Below, one piece after another: positions 1 through 5,020 of a stretch of 5,020 nucleotides of DNA. Source of the DNA: a bacterium. Its GTDB lineage: Bacteria; Verrucomicrobiota; Verrucomicrobiae; Opitutales; Opitutaceae. The number at the start of each line of letters is the position of its first letter. The first letter of the stretch is position 1. Both the position numbers and the translations under genes were made by a program. The stretch spans positions 1 through 5,020 of the forward strand of contig JAJXYI010000650.1 in NCBI GenBank assembly GCA_021780625.1. Direction: 5' to 3'. The notes beneath the pieces were generated by a model. That model had not been told where the DNA came from. It saw only the letters and a list, made by a program, of their open reading frames with translations, and searched no databases.

Positions 1-1
1 G

Positions 2-367
2 AGGGGTTTCACGGTCACTAGGTCCGTAGATGATCGACTGGAGGACGCCCCGGAACGGCGCATGGCGATCACGGTGTTCTACTCAGTCATGACCAATGTA
101 TGGTTCGGCAGGAAGCTGCACGGAGAGATCGTCTTTAATGACTGCCTGGTCTCTCAGCTCTGCAACCTGAGCGATTGCGCCCAACTCAAGGTGTCCGTCA
201 AGAACAGTAGGTATTACGGGCTGGTGAACGTCTCTTCGGCAGATGGCATGCGGTTGGAGGAAGGCGACCTCTTGGGTTCCAATGCGAAGTCGCCCAAGGT
301 GCGCGAAGAGGAACTCACCCGGATGGACTATCGAAGCAAGCCGGCTCGGCTCGAGTTGGAGAGCTAG
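2..367 (+). CDS. Unrecognised protein, probably the C-terminal part of a gene cut by the window edge
   Basis: I do not recognise this family. The frame is open from the first bases of the window to a TAG at 365-367. The first in-frame start is ATG at 62, which would give 101 residues. That ATG has no well-placed ribosome binding site: the nearest GGAGG (40-44) lies 17 bases upstream. No in-frame stop precedes it, so I favour a gene that begins outside the window, but a small complete gene from 62 is possible. From the ATG the product opens with a hydrophobic/aromatic stretch (ITVFYSVMTNVWFG). A mixed, probably beta-rich segment follows, containing SRYYGLVNV, and the tail is charged. No catalytic motif, signal peptide or membrane helix is evident. 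It converges on the carbamoyltransferase-like gene and shares its stop-codon bases, so it need not belong to the same pathway. Confidence 0.55.
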   Translation, partial: RGFTVTRSVDDRLEDAPERRMAITVFYSVMTNVWFGRKLHGEIVFNDCLVSQLCNLSDCAQLKVSVKNSRYYGLVNVSSADGMRLEEGDLLGSNAKSPKVREEELTRMDYRSKPARLELES

Positions 368-1275
368 CGCGCACCCGGGCCGCATACCAGGTGCTCGAGC
401 ACGGCCATTCGCATCGATACGGCCCGGTCGCTCTGCGCGAACATCCTGATCCGGGGGTCCCGGCGAGCCCCGTCGTCGATTTCGTCGATGACCGGCAACG
501 GAGATAGCACGACTCCCGACGGCGGCATCGTCGAGAGGACCGCGCCCGTGACGCGCAGGGTGCCGCGCAGGTCCTCGGGGATTGCCTTGTGCGGAATGCC
601 GGCGACGTAAAGGACGTCGACGTCAGACAAGTCGGCGAGCGAGCGGCGTTCCGCGGCCGGCGTCCCGAGCGCGGCGAGGTCCCCGTCGTCGGTCAGTTCG
701 GGAACGGAGATGAGCGAGAGGCGCCTCGGTGGCCGCCTCGCCAGCAGTCGGAGCAGGCTGCGAGAGGCCCGAAGCCGCAGGTCGCCGCAGATGGCTACGT
801 GACATCCGCCAATCGGGCCGACTTCCTCTTCTATCGAGAAGAGGTCGATCAGAGCCTGCGTTGGATGCTCGGCATGCGGGCCGGCGTCGCCCCCGTTGAC
901 GAGCGGGGCCATGCAGAAATCGGCGACCATCGCGATGGGCTGGCAGAGTCTTGCCACGACGACCGAAGCCATGCCGGATATGACCCGGATCGTGTCGGAC
1001 ACGGTCTCGGCGACGGAGCGTTCGTTCGCGCGTCGCTCGGAGACCAGCGCCGTCTGCCAGCCGAGCCTGGCTGCGGCGGCGGTGAAGCCGACTCGCGTTC
1101 GAAGGGACGCATCGAGGAACACTAGCCCGAGTAGCCGGCCGTTCTGGCTGCACGAGGCGGAATGGTTCCTCTGTCGCTCGAACTCGCGCGCTCGGGCCAG
1201 CAGGTGATCGACATCGCCGTCACTGAGGTCGTCGACGTATCGCAGTCGGCCTGGTTTCGGAATTTGTGGAATCAC
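364..1275 (-). CDS. Aspartate/ornithine carbamoyltransferase-family protein with an altered active site
   Basis: This 303-residue protein has the length and motif order of a catalytic ATCase/OTCase chain. The carbamoyl-phosphate loop SLRTR is at residues 57-61, a helix resembling ETLADTISVI at 90-99, HPTQALIDLF at 137-146, GDL at 164-166, VDVLYV at 219-224, and PLPVIDEI at 259-266. Family members transfer the carbamoyl group of carbamoyl phosphate to an amino group. By-eye alignment to E. coli PyrB keeps the counterparts of S52, R54, T55, R105, H134, Q137 and P268. The counterparts of T53 (Leu58), K84 (Val88), R229 (Gly226) and Q231 (Pro228) are replaced. Loss of the aspartate-binding residues argues against a housekeeping PyrB, and a different acceptor or a non-catalytic role is likelier. 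The start is GTG at 1273-1275, with GAGGG ten bases upstream (+ strand 1286-1290). No other pyrimidine gene is nearby. The gene is divergent from the nitroreductase. The fold call is strong and the substrate is unknown. Confidence 0.88.
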   Translation of the reverse strand: MIPQIPKPGRLRYVDDLSDGDVDHLLARAREFERQRNHSASCSQNGRLLGLVFLDASLRTRVGFTAAAARLGWQTALVSERRANERSVAETVSDTIRVISGMASVVVARLCQPIAMVADFCMAPLVNGGDAGPHAEHPTQALIDLFSIEEEVGPIGGCHVAICGDLRLRASRSLLRLLARRPPRRLSLISVPELTDDGDLAALGTPAAERRSLADLSDVDVLYVAGIPHKAIPEDLRGTLRVTGAVLSTMPPSGVVLSPLPVIDEIDDGARRDPRIRMFAQSDRAVSMRMAVLEHLVCGPGAR

Positions 1276-1345
1276 GTTCAGACTACCCTCGGCTGGCGGT
1301 TATTCCGGGCCGCGAGACCCGCGGCAGGGTTCGGCGCCGGAACTC

Positions 1346-1357
1346 ATGCTATAGAAT
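1346..1357. promoter_or_regulatory. Candidate bidirectional promoter core between the divergent genes
   Basis: The 134-base gap between the two divergent starts is GC-rich except for one patch. That patch reads TATAGAAT on the + strand (1350-1357) and TATAGCAT on the - strand (complement of 1346-1353). Both fit a -10 element, and they overlap around the palindrome CTATAG. Transcription starting about seven bases downstream would leave leaders of roughly 45 bases for the nitroreductase and 64 bases for the carbamoyltransferase-like gene. No good TTGACA-like -35 box is present at 16-18 bases on either side, so the call rests on the -10 match and position. Nothing else is evident between 1276 and 1409 except the two ribosome binding sites. 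Confidence 0.4.
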
Positions 1358-1398
1358 CGGCCGCGAAGAGACCAGGCGATTCTGGGCGGGACCACAGC

Positions 1399-1403
1399 GG
1401 GAG
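1399..1403 (+). promoter_or_regulatory. Ribosome binding site that fixes the nitroreductase start
   Basis: GGGAG lies six bases before ATG 1410. It supports this start over the in-frame GTG at 1266, which would add 48 low-complexity, Arg-rich residues and overlap the divergent gene. Confidence 0.75.
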
Positions 1404-1409
1404 TCCGAA

Positions 1410-2114
1410 ATGCCGAACTCGGAAGTGCCGTTCGATCAGGCGCCTGTCGGACGCAACCAGACCACGCGGGTGATCCTGTCGCGGCGCAGCGTGCGGGAGG
1501 GGTACGAACCACGCCCCGTCCCCGTCGAAGTCGTCGAGGAGATCCTCCGGTGCGGCCTCGCGGCCCCTTCCTCGAAGAACGCGAGGCCGTGGCGGCTGCA
1601 TGTCGTAACGGACCCACTACTGCTGGGCGAACTGGCTGACGCCATGATGACGGCCAAAAGCGCGGACAGCTACGTGCCGAAGGACCCGCTCACGGGCCGG
1701 CCCCGTCCAGACTGGCCGTCGTCGGTCGCCGAGTCGGCCGCAGTGCTTCGCTCGGTGCCGCTGGGGATCTTCATCGAGAATCTCGGTCCGTTCAGCAAAG
1801 GACGGGAGGTTCTAGCCTCAAGAACCGAAGAGATGCTGCGCGGGTGTCTCGTCAGCTACACGATGGAGATTCTCGGCATCGGGGCCGCGATGACGAACAT
1901 GCTGCTCGCGGCGAGTTCACTCGGGGTCCAGTCCCTGTTCATCGGCGATGCCTGCGTGGCCGAGACGGTCATCGCTGCCCGGCTGGGAATCTCCTGCGAT
2001 TTGGTCGGGGCCATTGCACTCGGTTACAGCCAGTCCCCTATTCCGCCCGGCCGGGTGCACTACGGCGTGTCGGACGAGACACGAGTCGTCTGGCACCGCC
2101 CCCATGAAGTCTGA
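1410..2114 (+). CDS. Nitroreductase-family FMN-dependent oxidoreductase
   Basis: The 234-residue product has the usual length and order of a single-domain nitroreductase. RRSVR (25-29) after an N-terminal helix and APSSKNARPW (52-61) are the typical FMN phosphate/isoalloxazine contacts. A helix at about 155-170 ending in SLGVQSLFIG (170-179) matches the conserved core that packs under the flavin. GYSQSPIPP (205-213) is the usual C-terminal 'GYP' turn. Such enzymes are cytosolic FMN homodimers. They reduce nitro groups, quinones or enones with NAD(P)H, or act as oxidases or dehydrogenases in biosynthetic clusters, including azoline oxidation in peptide natural products. The substrate cannot be read from sequence. 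The segment at about 80-110, containing a PKDPLTGRPRPDWPSS stretch, is a Pro-rich variable insertion near where substrate-lid elements usually sit. This is the first gene of the rightward operon and is divergent from the carbamoyltransferase-like gene. Confidence 0.92.
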   Translation: MPNSEVPFDQAPVGRNQTTRVILSRRSVREGYEPRPVPVEVVEEILRCGLAAPSSKNARPWRLHVVTDPLLLGELADAMMTAKSADSYVPKDPLTGRPRPDWPSSVAESAAVLRSVPLGIFIENLGPFSKGREVLASRTEEMLRGCLVSYTMEILGIGAAMTNMLLAASSLGVQSLFIGDACVAETVIAARLGISCDLVGAIALGYSQSPIPPGRVHYGVSDETRVVWHRPHEV

Positions 2115-2183
2115 GAGCGCCCGGGCGAAGCGCTGGGGGCACGGCATCGGGTCCACATGTTCTGGGCTGGACGGTCATTCTCG

Positions 2184-2192
2184 AAGGGGAGG
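2184..2192 (+). promoter_or_regulatory. Strong ribosome binding site of the first TPR paralogue
   Basis: AAGGGGAGG ends five bases before ATG 2198. The overlapping GTG at 2192 lies inside this site and cannot be the start. The second paralogue has the same arrangement. Confidence 0.85.
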
Positions 2193-2197
2193 TGCGG

Positions 2198-2944
2198 ATG
2201 AACGGCGACGGACACTACGCGGAGGACTTGGCAGACGATCTTCATGCCGCGGGGAAGAACGAGGAGCTGCTGGCGCTCGCGAAGAAGTTGTGGCCGACGA
2301 GCAGCTCTGACCCGCTGCCTGATGGCGTGGCTGAGGTGTGCCGGCTCGCGAGGGTGGCCGCCTTGAGACTGCGGGACTCGCCTCCCGCGGGCGGTCCCAC
2401 TTCGCCTGAGTTTAGCGTGGAGGTTGATCTTTGGGAAGCTCACGGCCTGACGGCCGCAGTCCTGAGTCACGCGACGCACGTTGTGGCGGGGTTCCTTCTG
2501 CCGCGCTTCTATACCCTATGTGACATGGGAGCCTTTTCTGCGGCGCGGGAGGTGGTGGACGACATGCTGCGCCTGGTGGCGCCAGGGTCTGACCAGCGTC
2601 CGTTCGAGAGGGTCGTCCGCCGTTTTTGCAGCGAGAAGCGAGCCTATTCGTACTTTCTAGAGGGGCGTTTCGCCGATGCGTTGCAGTGCTATCACGAGGC
2701 CTTGGCACATACGACGCCGGGCATGCGGGCCGCTCTCAAGGTTCAGGGCGGACTGGCGCTGACTGAGTTCATGGCCTCCGCCAGGGGTAACGAGAATCGC
2801 GAGAAGCTCCGCGACACCCTGCAGATTGTGGCCGCGGACGCGCAGGTAGGTGGCTTCCCGGATGTGGCGGAGTGGGCTACCCGCAACCTGGCGCAGGTAG
2901 ACGCAGGGACAGCCGACGCCCCGATTCCGTTCGAGTTGACCTGA
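2198..2944 (+). CDS. TPR-like helical repeat protein, first tandem copy
   Basis: I do not recognise a named family. The 248-residue product is almost wholly alpha-helical in character, with no signal peptide or membrane segment, so it should be cytosolic. The clearest repeat is at about 147-171: the AYSYF..GRF.DA...YHEAL spacing fits the TPR consensus of small and aromatic residues. A preceding helical hairpin at 111-127 (GAFSAAREVVDDMLRLV) has the same character. Other conserved blocks are GKNEELLALAKK (19-30), WEAHGLTAAVLS (79-90) and the C-terminal PFELT. TPR arrays bind partner proteins or peptides, so a scaffold, chaperone or regulatory role for the neighbouring enzymes is an inference. 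No helix-turn-helix or enzymatic motif is seen. It sits 83 bases after the nitroreductase and 40 bases before its paralogue, in a likely operon. Confidence 0.85.
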   Translation: MNGDGHYAEDLADDLHAAGKNEELLALAKKLWPTSSSDPLPDGVAEVCRLARVAALRLRDSPPAGGPTSPEFSVEVDLWEAHGLTAAVLSHATHVVAGFLLPRFYTLCDMGAFSAAREVVDDMLRLVAPGSDQRPFERVVRRFCSEKRAYSYFLEGRFADALQCYHEALAHTTPGMRAALKVQGGLALTEFMASARGNENREKLRDTLQIVAADAQVGGFPDVAEWATRNLAQVDAGTADAPIPFELT

Positions 2945-2971
2945 TGCCGGCGGTTCCCAGACCCCTACTCG

Positions 2972-2979
2972 AAGGGAGG
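2972..2979 (+). promoter_or_regulatory. Strong ribosome binding site of the second TPR paralogue
   Basis: AAGGGAGG ends five bases before ATG 2985, the same spacing as in the first copy. Only one G in the run differs. Confidence 0.85.
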
Positions 2980-2984
2980 CAGCA

Positions 2985-3731
2985 ATGAACGGTGGCGGTC
3001 ACGAGTTGGAGGAATTGGCAGGCCAGCTATATGCCGCGGGGAAGAATGAGGAACTACTGGCGCTCGCGAAGAAGTCATGGCCGACGAACAGCGCCGCCCC
3101 GCTCCCTGATGGCGTGGCCGAGTTGTGTCGGCTTGCGAAGCTGGCCGCGGTGAGACGGTGGGAAGCGGCTCGCGGCGGCGGACCCGGCCCGGAGGACGCT
3201 CGGTTGCAGATGGTGGTCTGGGAGGCCCACGGCCTGACGGCCGCGGTGCTGAGTGACTCGACGCACGTGATGGCGGGGCTCCTTCTGCCCCGCTTCTTCG
3301 ACCTCTGCGGGAAGGGGGCGTTCTCCGCAGCGCGGGAAGTGTTGGACGACATGCTGCGCCTCGTGCATGACGGGTCTGACCAGCGCCCGTCCGCGGAGTA
3401 TACCCGCCGTCTGTGCAGCGAGAAGCGAGCGTATTCGTACTTTGCAGAGGGGCGCTTCTCTGACGCTGTGACGAGCTATCACGAAGCCTCGGCATATACG
3501 ACACAAGACCCGCGTGCCGCGCTCAAGGTCGAGGGCGGACTCGCGCTGGCTGAGTTCATGGCCTCCGACCGGAGGATTGATGACGTCAAGAAACTCCGCG
3601 GTACGTTGGAGAAGGTGGCGGCGGCTGCGAACACCGGCAGCTTCCCGGACGTGGCGGTGTGTGCAACCCGCAATCTCGAGAAGATAGTCGCGGGGGCAAC
3701 CGGCACCCTGGTTCCGTTCGAGTTAACCTGA
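2985..3731 (+). CDS. TPR-like helical repeat protein, second tandem copy
   Basis: This is a paralogue of the gene just upstream, also 248 residues. Hand alignment without gaps gives about 160 identical positions (65%). Conservation is uneven. GKNEELLALAKK, PDGVAE.CRLA, WEAHGLTAAVLS, GAFSAARE, DDMLRLV, CSEKRAYSYF.EGRF and PDVA..ATRN are nearly invariant, while residues 52-78 and 196-202 have changed most. The TPR-like repeat around 147-171 is retained. Both reading frames are intact, so both copies appear maintained. A plausible reading is a heterodimer or two helpers with different partners, but this is inference. The radical SAM gene begins 89 bases downstream, after a GC-rich hairpin. Confidence 0.85.
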   Translation: MNGGGHELEELAGQLYAAGKNEELLALAKKSWPTNSAAPLPDGVAELCRLAKLAAVRRWEAARGGGPGPEDARLQMVVWEAHGLTAAVLSDSTHVMAGLLLPRFFDLCGKGAFSAAREVLDDMLRLVHDGSDQRPSAEYTRRLCSEKRAYSYFAEGRFSDAVTSYHEASAYTTQDPRAALKVEGGLALAEFMASDRRIDDVKKLRGTLEKVAAAANTGSFPDVAVCATRNLEKIVAGATGTLVPFELT

Positions 3732-3748
3732 TCATCCCGACCGCGGAG

Positions 3749-3776
3749 GAGCGCCCGCACTCCCGCGCGGGTGCTC
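3749..3776 (+). promoter_or_regulatory. GC-rich hairpin before the radical SAM gene
   Basis: GAGCGCCCGC (3749-3758) pairs with GCGGGTGCTC (3767-3776): ten base pairs including one G-U, with an eight-base loop. It lies 17 bases after the stop of the second TPR gene. No T-tract follows, so it is not a standard intrinsic terminator. It overlaps a GGAGGAG sequence (3745-3751) that has no in-frame start nearby. It may be an mRNA processing, attenuation or stability element that separates the level of the last gene from the rest of the operon. Confidence 0.45.
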
Positions 3777-3820
3777 TAGGACACGAAGGCCCAGGCGAGA
3801 CCGCAAGCCAAGCGCAGACG

Positions 3821-5020
3821 ATGGCGAGAACCAACGCATTCCTGAGCGGCGTCATGAGGCTCATCCGAGGCGAAACCCCGCCCGTGCCTGCCTCCCAGAG
3901 TTTCTCCGTGCGACTGGACCGCACCGCTGGGGGCGTGTTCGCGCAGGTGTGGTTCTTGACTCGCGGCTGCACCTGGGACCGCGCGGGCGCCTGCACGATG
4001 TGCAATTACGGGCACGAGTCGGCCGTCGCGTCGGAGGGGATGGTCGAGTCGGTGCGGCTGGCGCTAGAGTCCATTCCGGGGCCGGTCGACGAGTTGCTTG
4101 TGTCGCCGTCGGGCAACATGCTGGACCCCGTGGAGGTACCTGACGCGGCTCGACGGGCGATCTACCGGCACATGGCTTCGTTCAGGGCACCGAAACTCTG
4201 CGTCGAGACGCGGGCGGAGACAGTGACCGTGGAACTGGTGGAGGAACTGGCCAACGCCTTCCCCGGGAGGGGCGTCGCGGTCGAGGTCGGCCTCGAATCG
4301 AGTTCGCCGTGGGTCCAGCATTACTGTATCAACAAGTCGATCACCCAAGAGTCCTTCTGCGCCGCCACCTCCGTCCTCACGGCACACGGCATGCGCAGCT
4401 ACGCGAATGTGTCGCTCGGGGCCGCTTTCTTGAGTGACGCCGAGGCCGTCGAGGACGCCTGTAGGTCGGTGCGATGGGCGCTACTGAACGGAGCGGATCT
4501 GGCTGTGGTGTTCCCCATGCACGTCAAGCCGCGCACGTTGCTGGCGTGGCTTCACCATCGAGGGCTCTATCACTCGCCGTCCCTGTGGTCCCTGGTCGAG
4601 GTACTCAACGGTCTCGAACCGGAAAGTCTGCCTCGGGTCAACATCTCATGGTACAGGTGCGACTACGGTTCCTCGGAGGCCCCGCTACGTTCGCCGACGA
4701 CATGTCCCCGCTGCCAAGGGCGAATGCTGACGCTCTTGGATCGGTACCGCGCCGAACCCTCCCAATCCACTCTCTGCGAGTTGAATTCAGAAGAATGCGA
4801 ATGTAAGGAAGTGTGGCGTCAGCAGATTGCGGTGGTGCCCAGCCCGGCTCTTCCCGACAGGGTTCTTCATCACTACGAGTGTCTGGCGCATTACTTTGGT
4901 TTGTCGGAGTGGTGGACTGCGCACGGCGAAGAGATCCGAGCTTCTGCGTTGCAAGACTACCCGACCTTATCCTGTTCAGGCACTCGGAGATCAGATGTCG
5001 AGCTTCTCGAACCCCGTTGA
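3821..5020 (+). CDS. Elp3-like radical SAM enzyme related to archaeosine enzyme RaSEA (TIGR01210 group)
   Basis: From ATG 3821 the product has 399 residues. FLTRGC-x7-C-TM-C-NYG (Cys50, Cys58, Cys61) is the 4Fe-4S/SAM cluster motif with the C-x7-C-x2-C spacing that I associate with the RaSEA/TIGR01210 group. Downstream blocks also match that group: GNMLD (98-102), a VEVGLESS strand (154-161) with YCINKSIT (168-175), SLGAAFLSDAEAVEDACRS (198-216), and YHSPSLWSLVEVL (250-262), where RaSEA has a YRPPWLWSVVEVL-like block. A Cys set at 295, 298, 326 and 328 (CPRC...CECKEVW) probably binds a metal near the C-terminus. RaSEA acts with ArcS in archaeosine formation on tRNA, but neither ArcS nor a transglycosylase is in the window, so the substrate here is unknown. 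The open frame extends up to GTG 3659, but that part overlaps the TPR gene in another frame and looks non-coding. The chosen ATG lacks a clear ribosome binding site. The stop is the last codon of the window. Confidence 0.88.
   Translation: MARTNAFLSGVMRLIRGETPPVPASQSFSVRLDRTAGGVFAQVWFLTRGCTWDRAGACTMCNYGHESAVASEGMVESVRLALESIPGPVDELLVSPSGNMLDPVEVPDAARRAIYRHMASFRAPKLCVETRAETVTVELVEELANAFPGRGVAVEVGLESSSPWVQHYCINKSITQESFCAATSVLTAHGMRSYANVSLGAAFLSDAEAVEDACRSVRWALLNGADLAVVFPMHVKPRTLLAWLHHRGLYHSPSLWSLVEVLNGLEPESLPRVNISWYRCDYGSSEAPLRSPTTCPRCQGRMLTLLDRYRAEPSQSTLCELNSEECECKEVWRQQIAVVPSPALPDRVLHHYECLAHYFGLSEWWTAHGEEIRASALQDYPTLSCSGTRRSDVELLEPR

Larger units (their letters stand above)
2182..3732 (+). repeat. 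Tandem gene duplication including the ribosome binding site
   Basis: Two diverged direct copies are offset by 787 bases. The match runs from CTCGAAGGG(G)AGG just upstream of each start (from about 2180 and 2969) to TTCCGTTCGAGTT(G/A)ACCTGAT across each stop (2925-2945 and 3712-3732). The starts (2198, 2985) and the 3' blocks keep the same 787-base offset. The proteins align over all 248 residues without a gap. The duplicated unit was therefore the gene plus its Shine-Dalgarno sequence. There are no flanking transposon ends. Confidence 0.9.

Noticed and set aside
589..1125. 178-residue + strand frame inside the carbamoyltransferase-like gene
   Set aside because: It is antisense to a gene with clear family motifs. 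Its composition (Arg, Gly, Asp rich) is typical of a high-GC shadow frame, and it has no recognisable motif.
364..1275. Housekeeping pyrB or argF
   Set aside because: Key acceptor-binding residues and the ATCase lysine appear replaced, and no pyrimidine or arginine genes accompany it, so no gene symbol is given.
1266..1409. N-terminal extension of the nitroreductase from GTG 1266
   Set aside because: It would overlap the divergent gene and add an Arg-rich, non-family stretch. ATG 1410 has a well-spaced GGGAG.
2116..2134. Possible terminator after the nitroreductase (AGCGC...GCGCT)
   Set aside because: There are only five base pairs and no T-tract. Such matches are common at this GC content.
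2965..3504. 179-residue - strand frame opposite the second TPR gene
   Set aside because: It is an Arg/Pro/Ser-rich shadow. Similar antisense frames opposite both copies simply reflect the duplicated sense gene.
3659..3820. N-terminal extension of the radical SAM protein from GTG 3659
   Set aside because: It overlaps the second TPR gene by 73 bases in another frame and then crosses the hairpin region. The encoded residues look random and are not part of the family.

Overview
The window is high-GC bacterial DNA. It uses ATG and GTG starts, has strong GGAGG-type ribosome binding sites before several genes, and is densely coding. The style fits an actinobacterium or another high-GC phylum, but nothing here fixes the phylum. 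No rRNA, tRNA, CRISPR array, insertion sequence or transposase is visible.

Layout. (1) At the left edge, positions 2-367 (+) hold the 3' end of an unrecognised gene, or a small complete gene starting at 62. (2) Positions 364-1275 (-) encode a 303-residue protein of the aspartate/ornithine carbamoyltransferase fold. It converges on the first gene, and the two stop codons share one CTAG. Several residues that ATCase needs appear to be replaced. (3) Positions 1276-1409 are a divergent intergenic region. It contains a short AT-rich patch that reads as a -10 element on both strands. (4) Four genes on the + strand follow, probably as one operon: an FMN nitroreductase-family protein (1410-2114), two tandem paralogues of 248 residues with TPR-like helical repeats (2198-2944 and 2985-3731, about 65% identical by hand count), and a radical SAM enzyme (3821-5020). 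The radical SAM protein resembles RaSEA, the archaeosine-forming radical SAM enzyme of the Elp3-like TIGR01210 group. It ends with the last base of the window.

Interpretation. A non-canonical carbamoyltransferase, a nitroreductase, a radical SAM enzyme and two possible helper or regulatory TPR proteins are not a housekeeping set. There are no other pyrimidine genes and no visible tRNA-guanine transglycosylase or ArcS. The simplest inference is part of an undescribed biosynthetic or modification cluster, perhaps for a small amino-acid-derived or nucleoside-like molecule. The family calls for the carbamoyltransferase, nitroreductase and radical SAM protein are firm. The shared pathway is inference, and the cluster may continue past both window edges.
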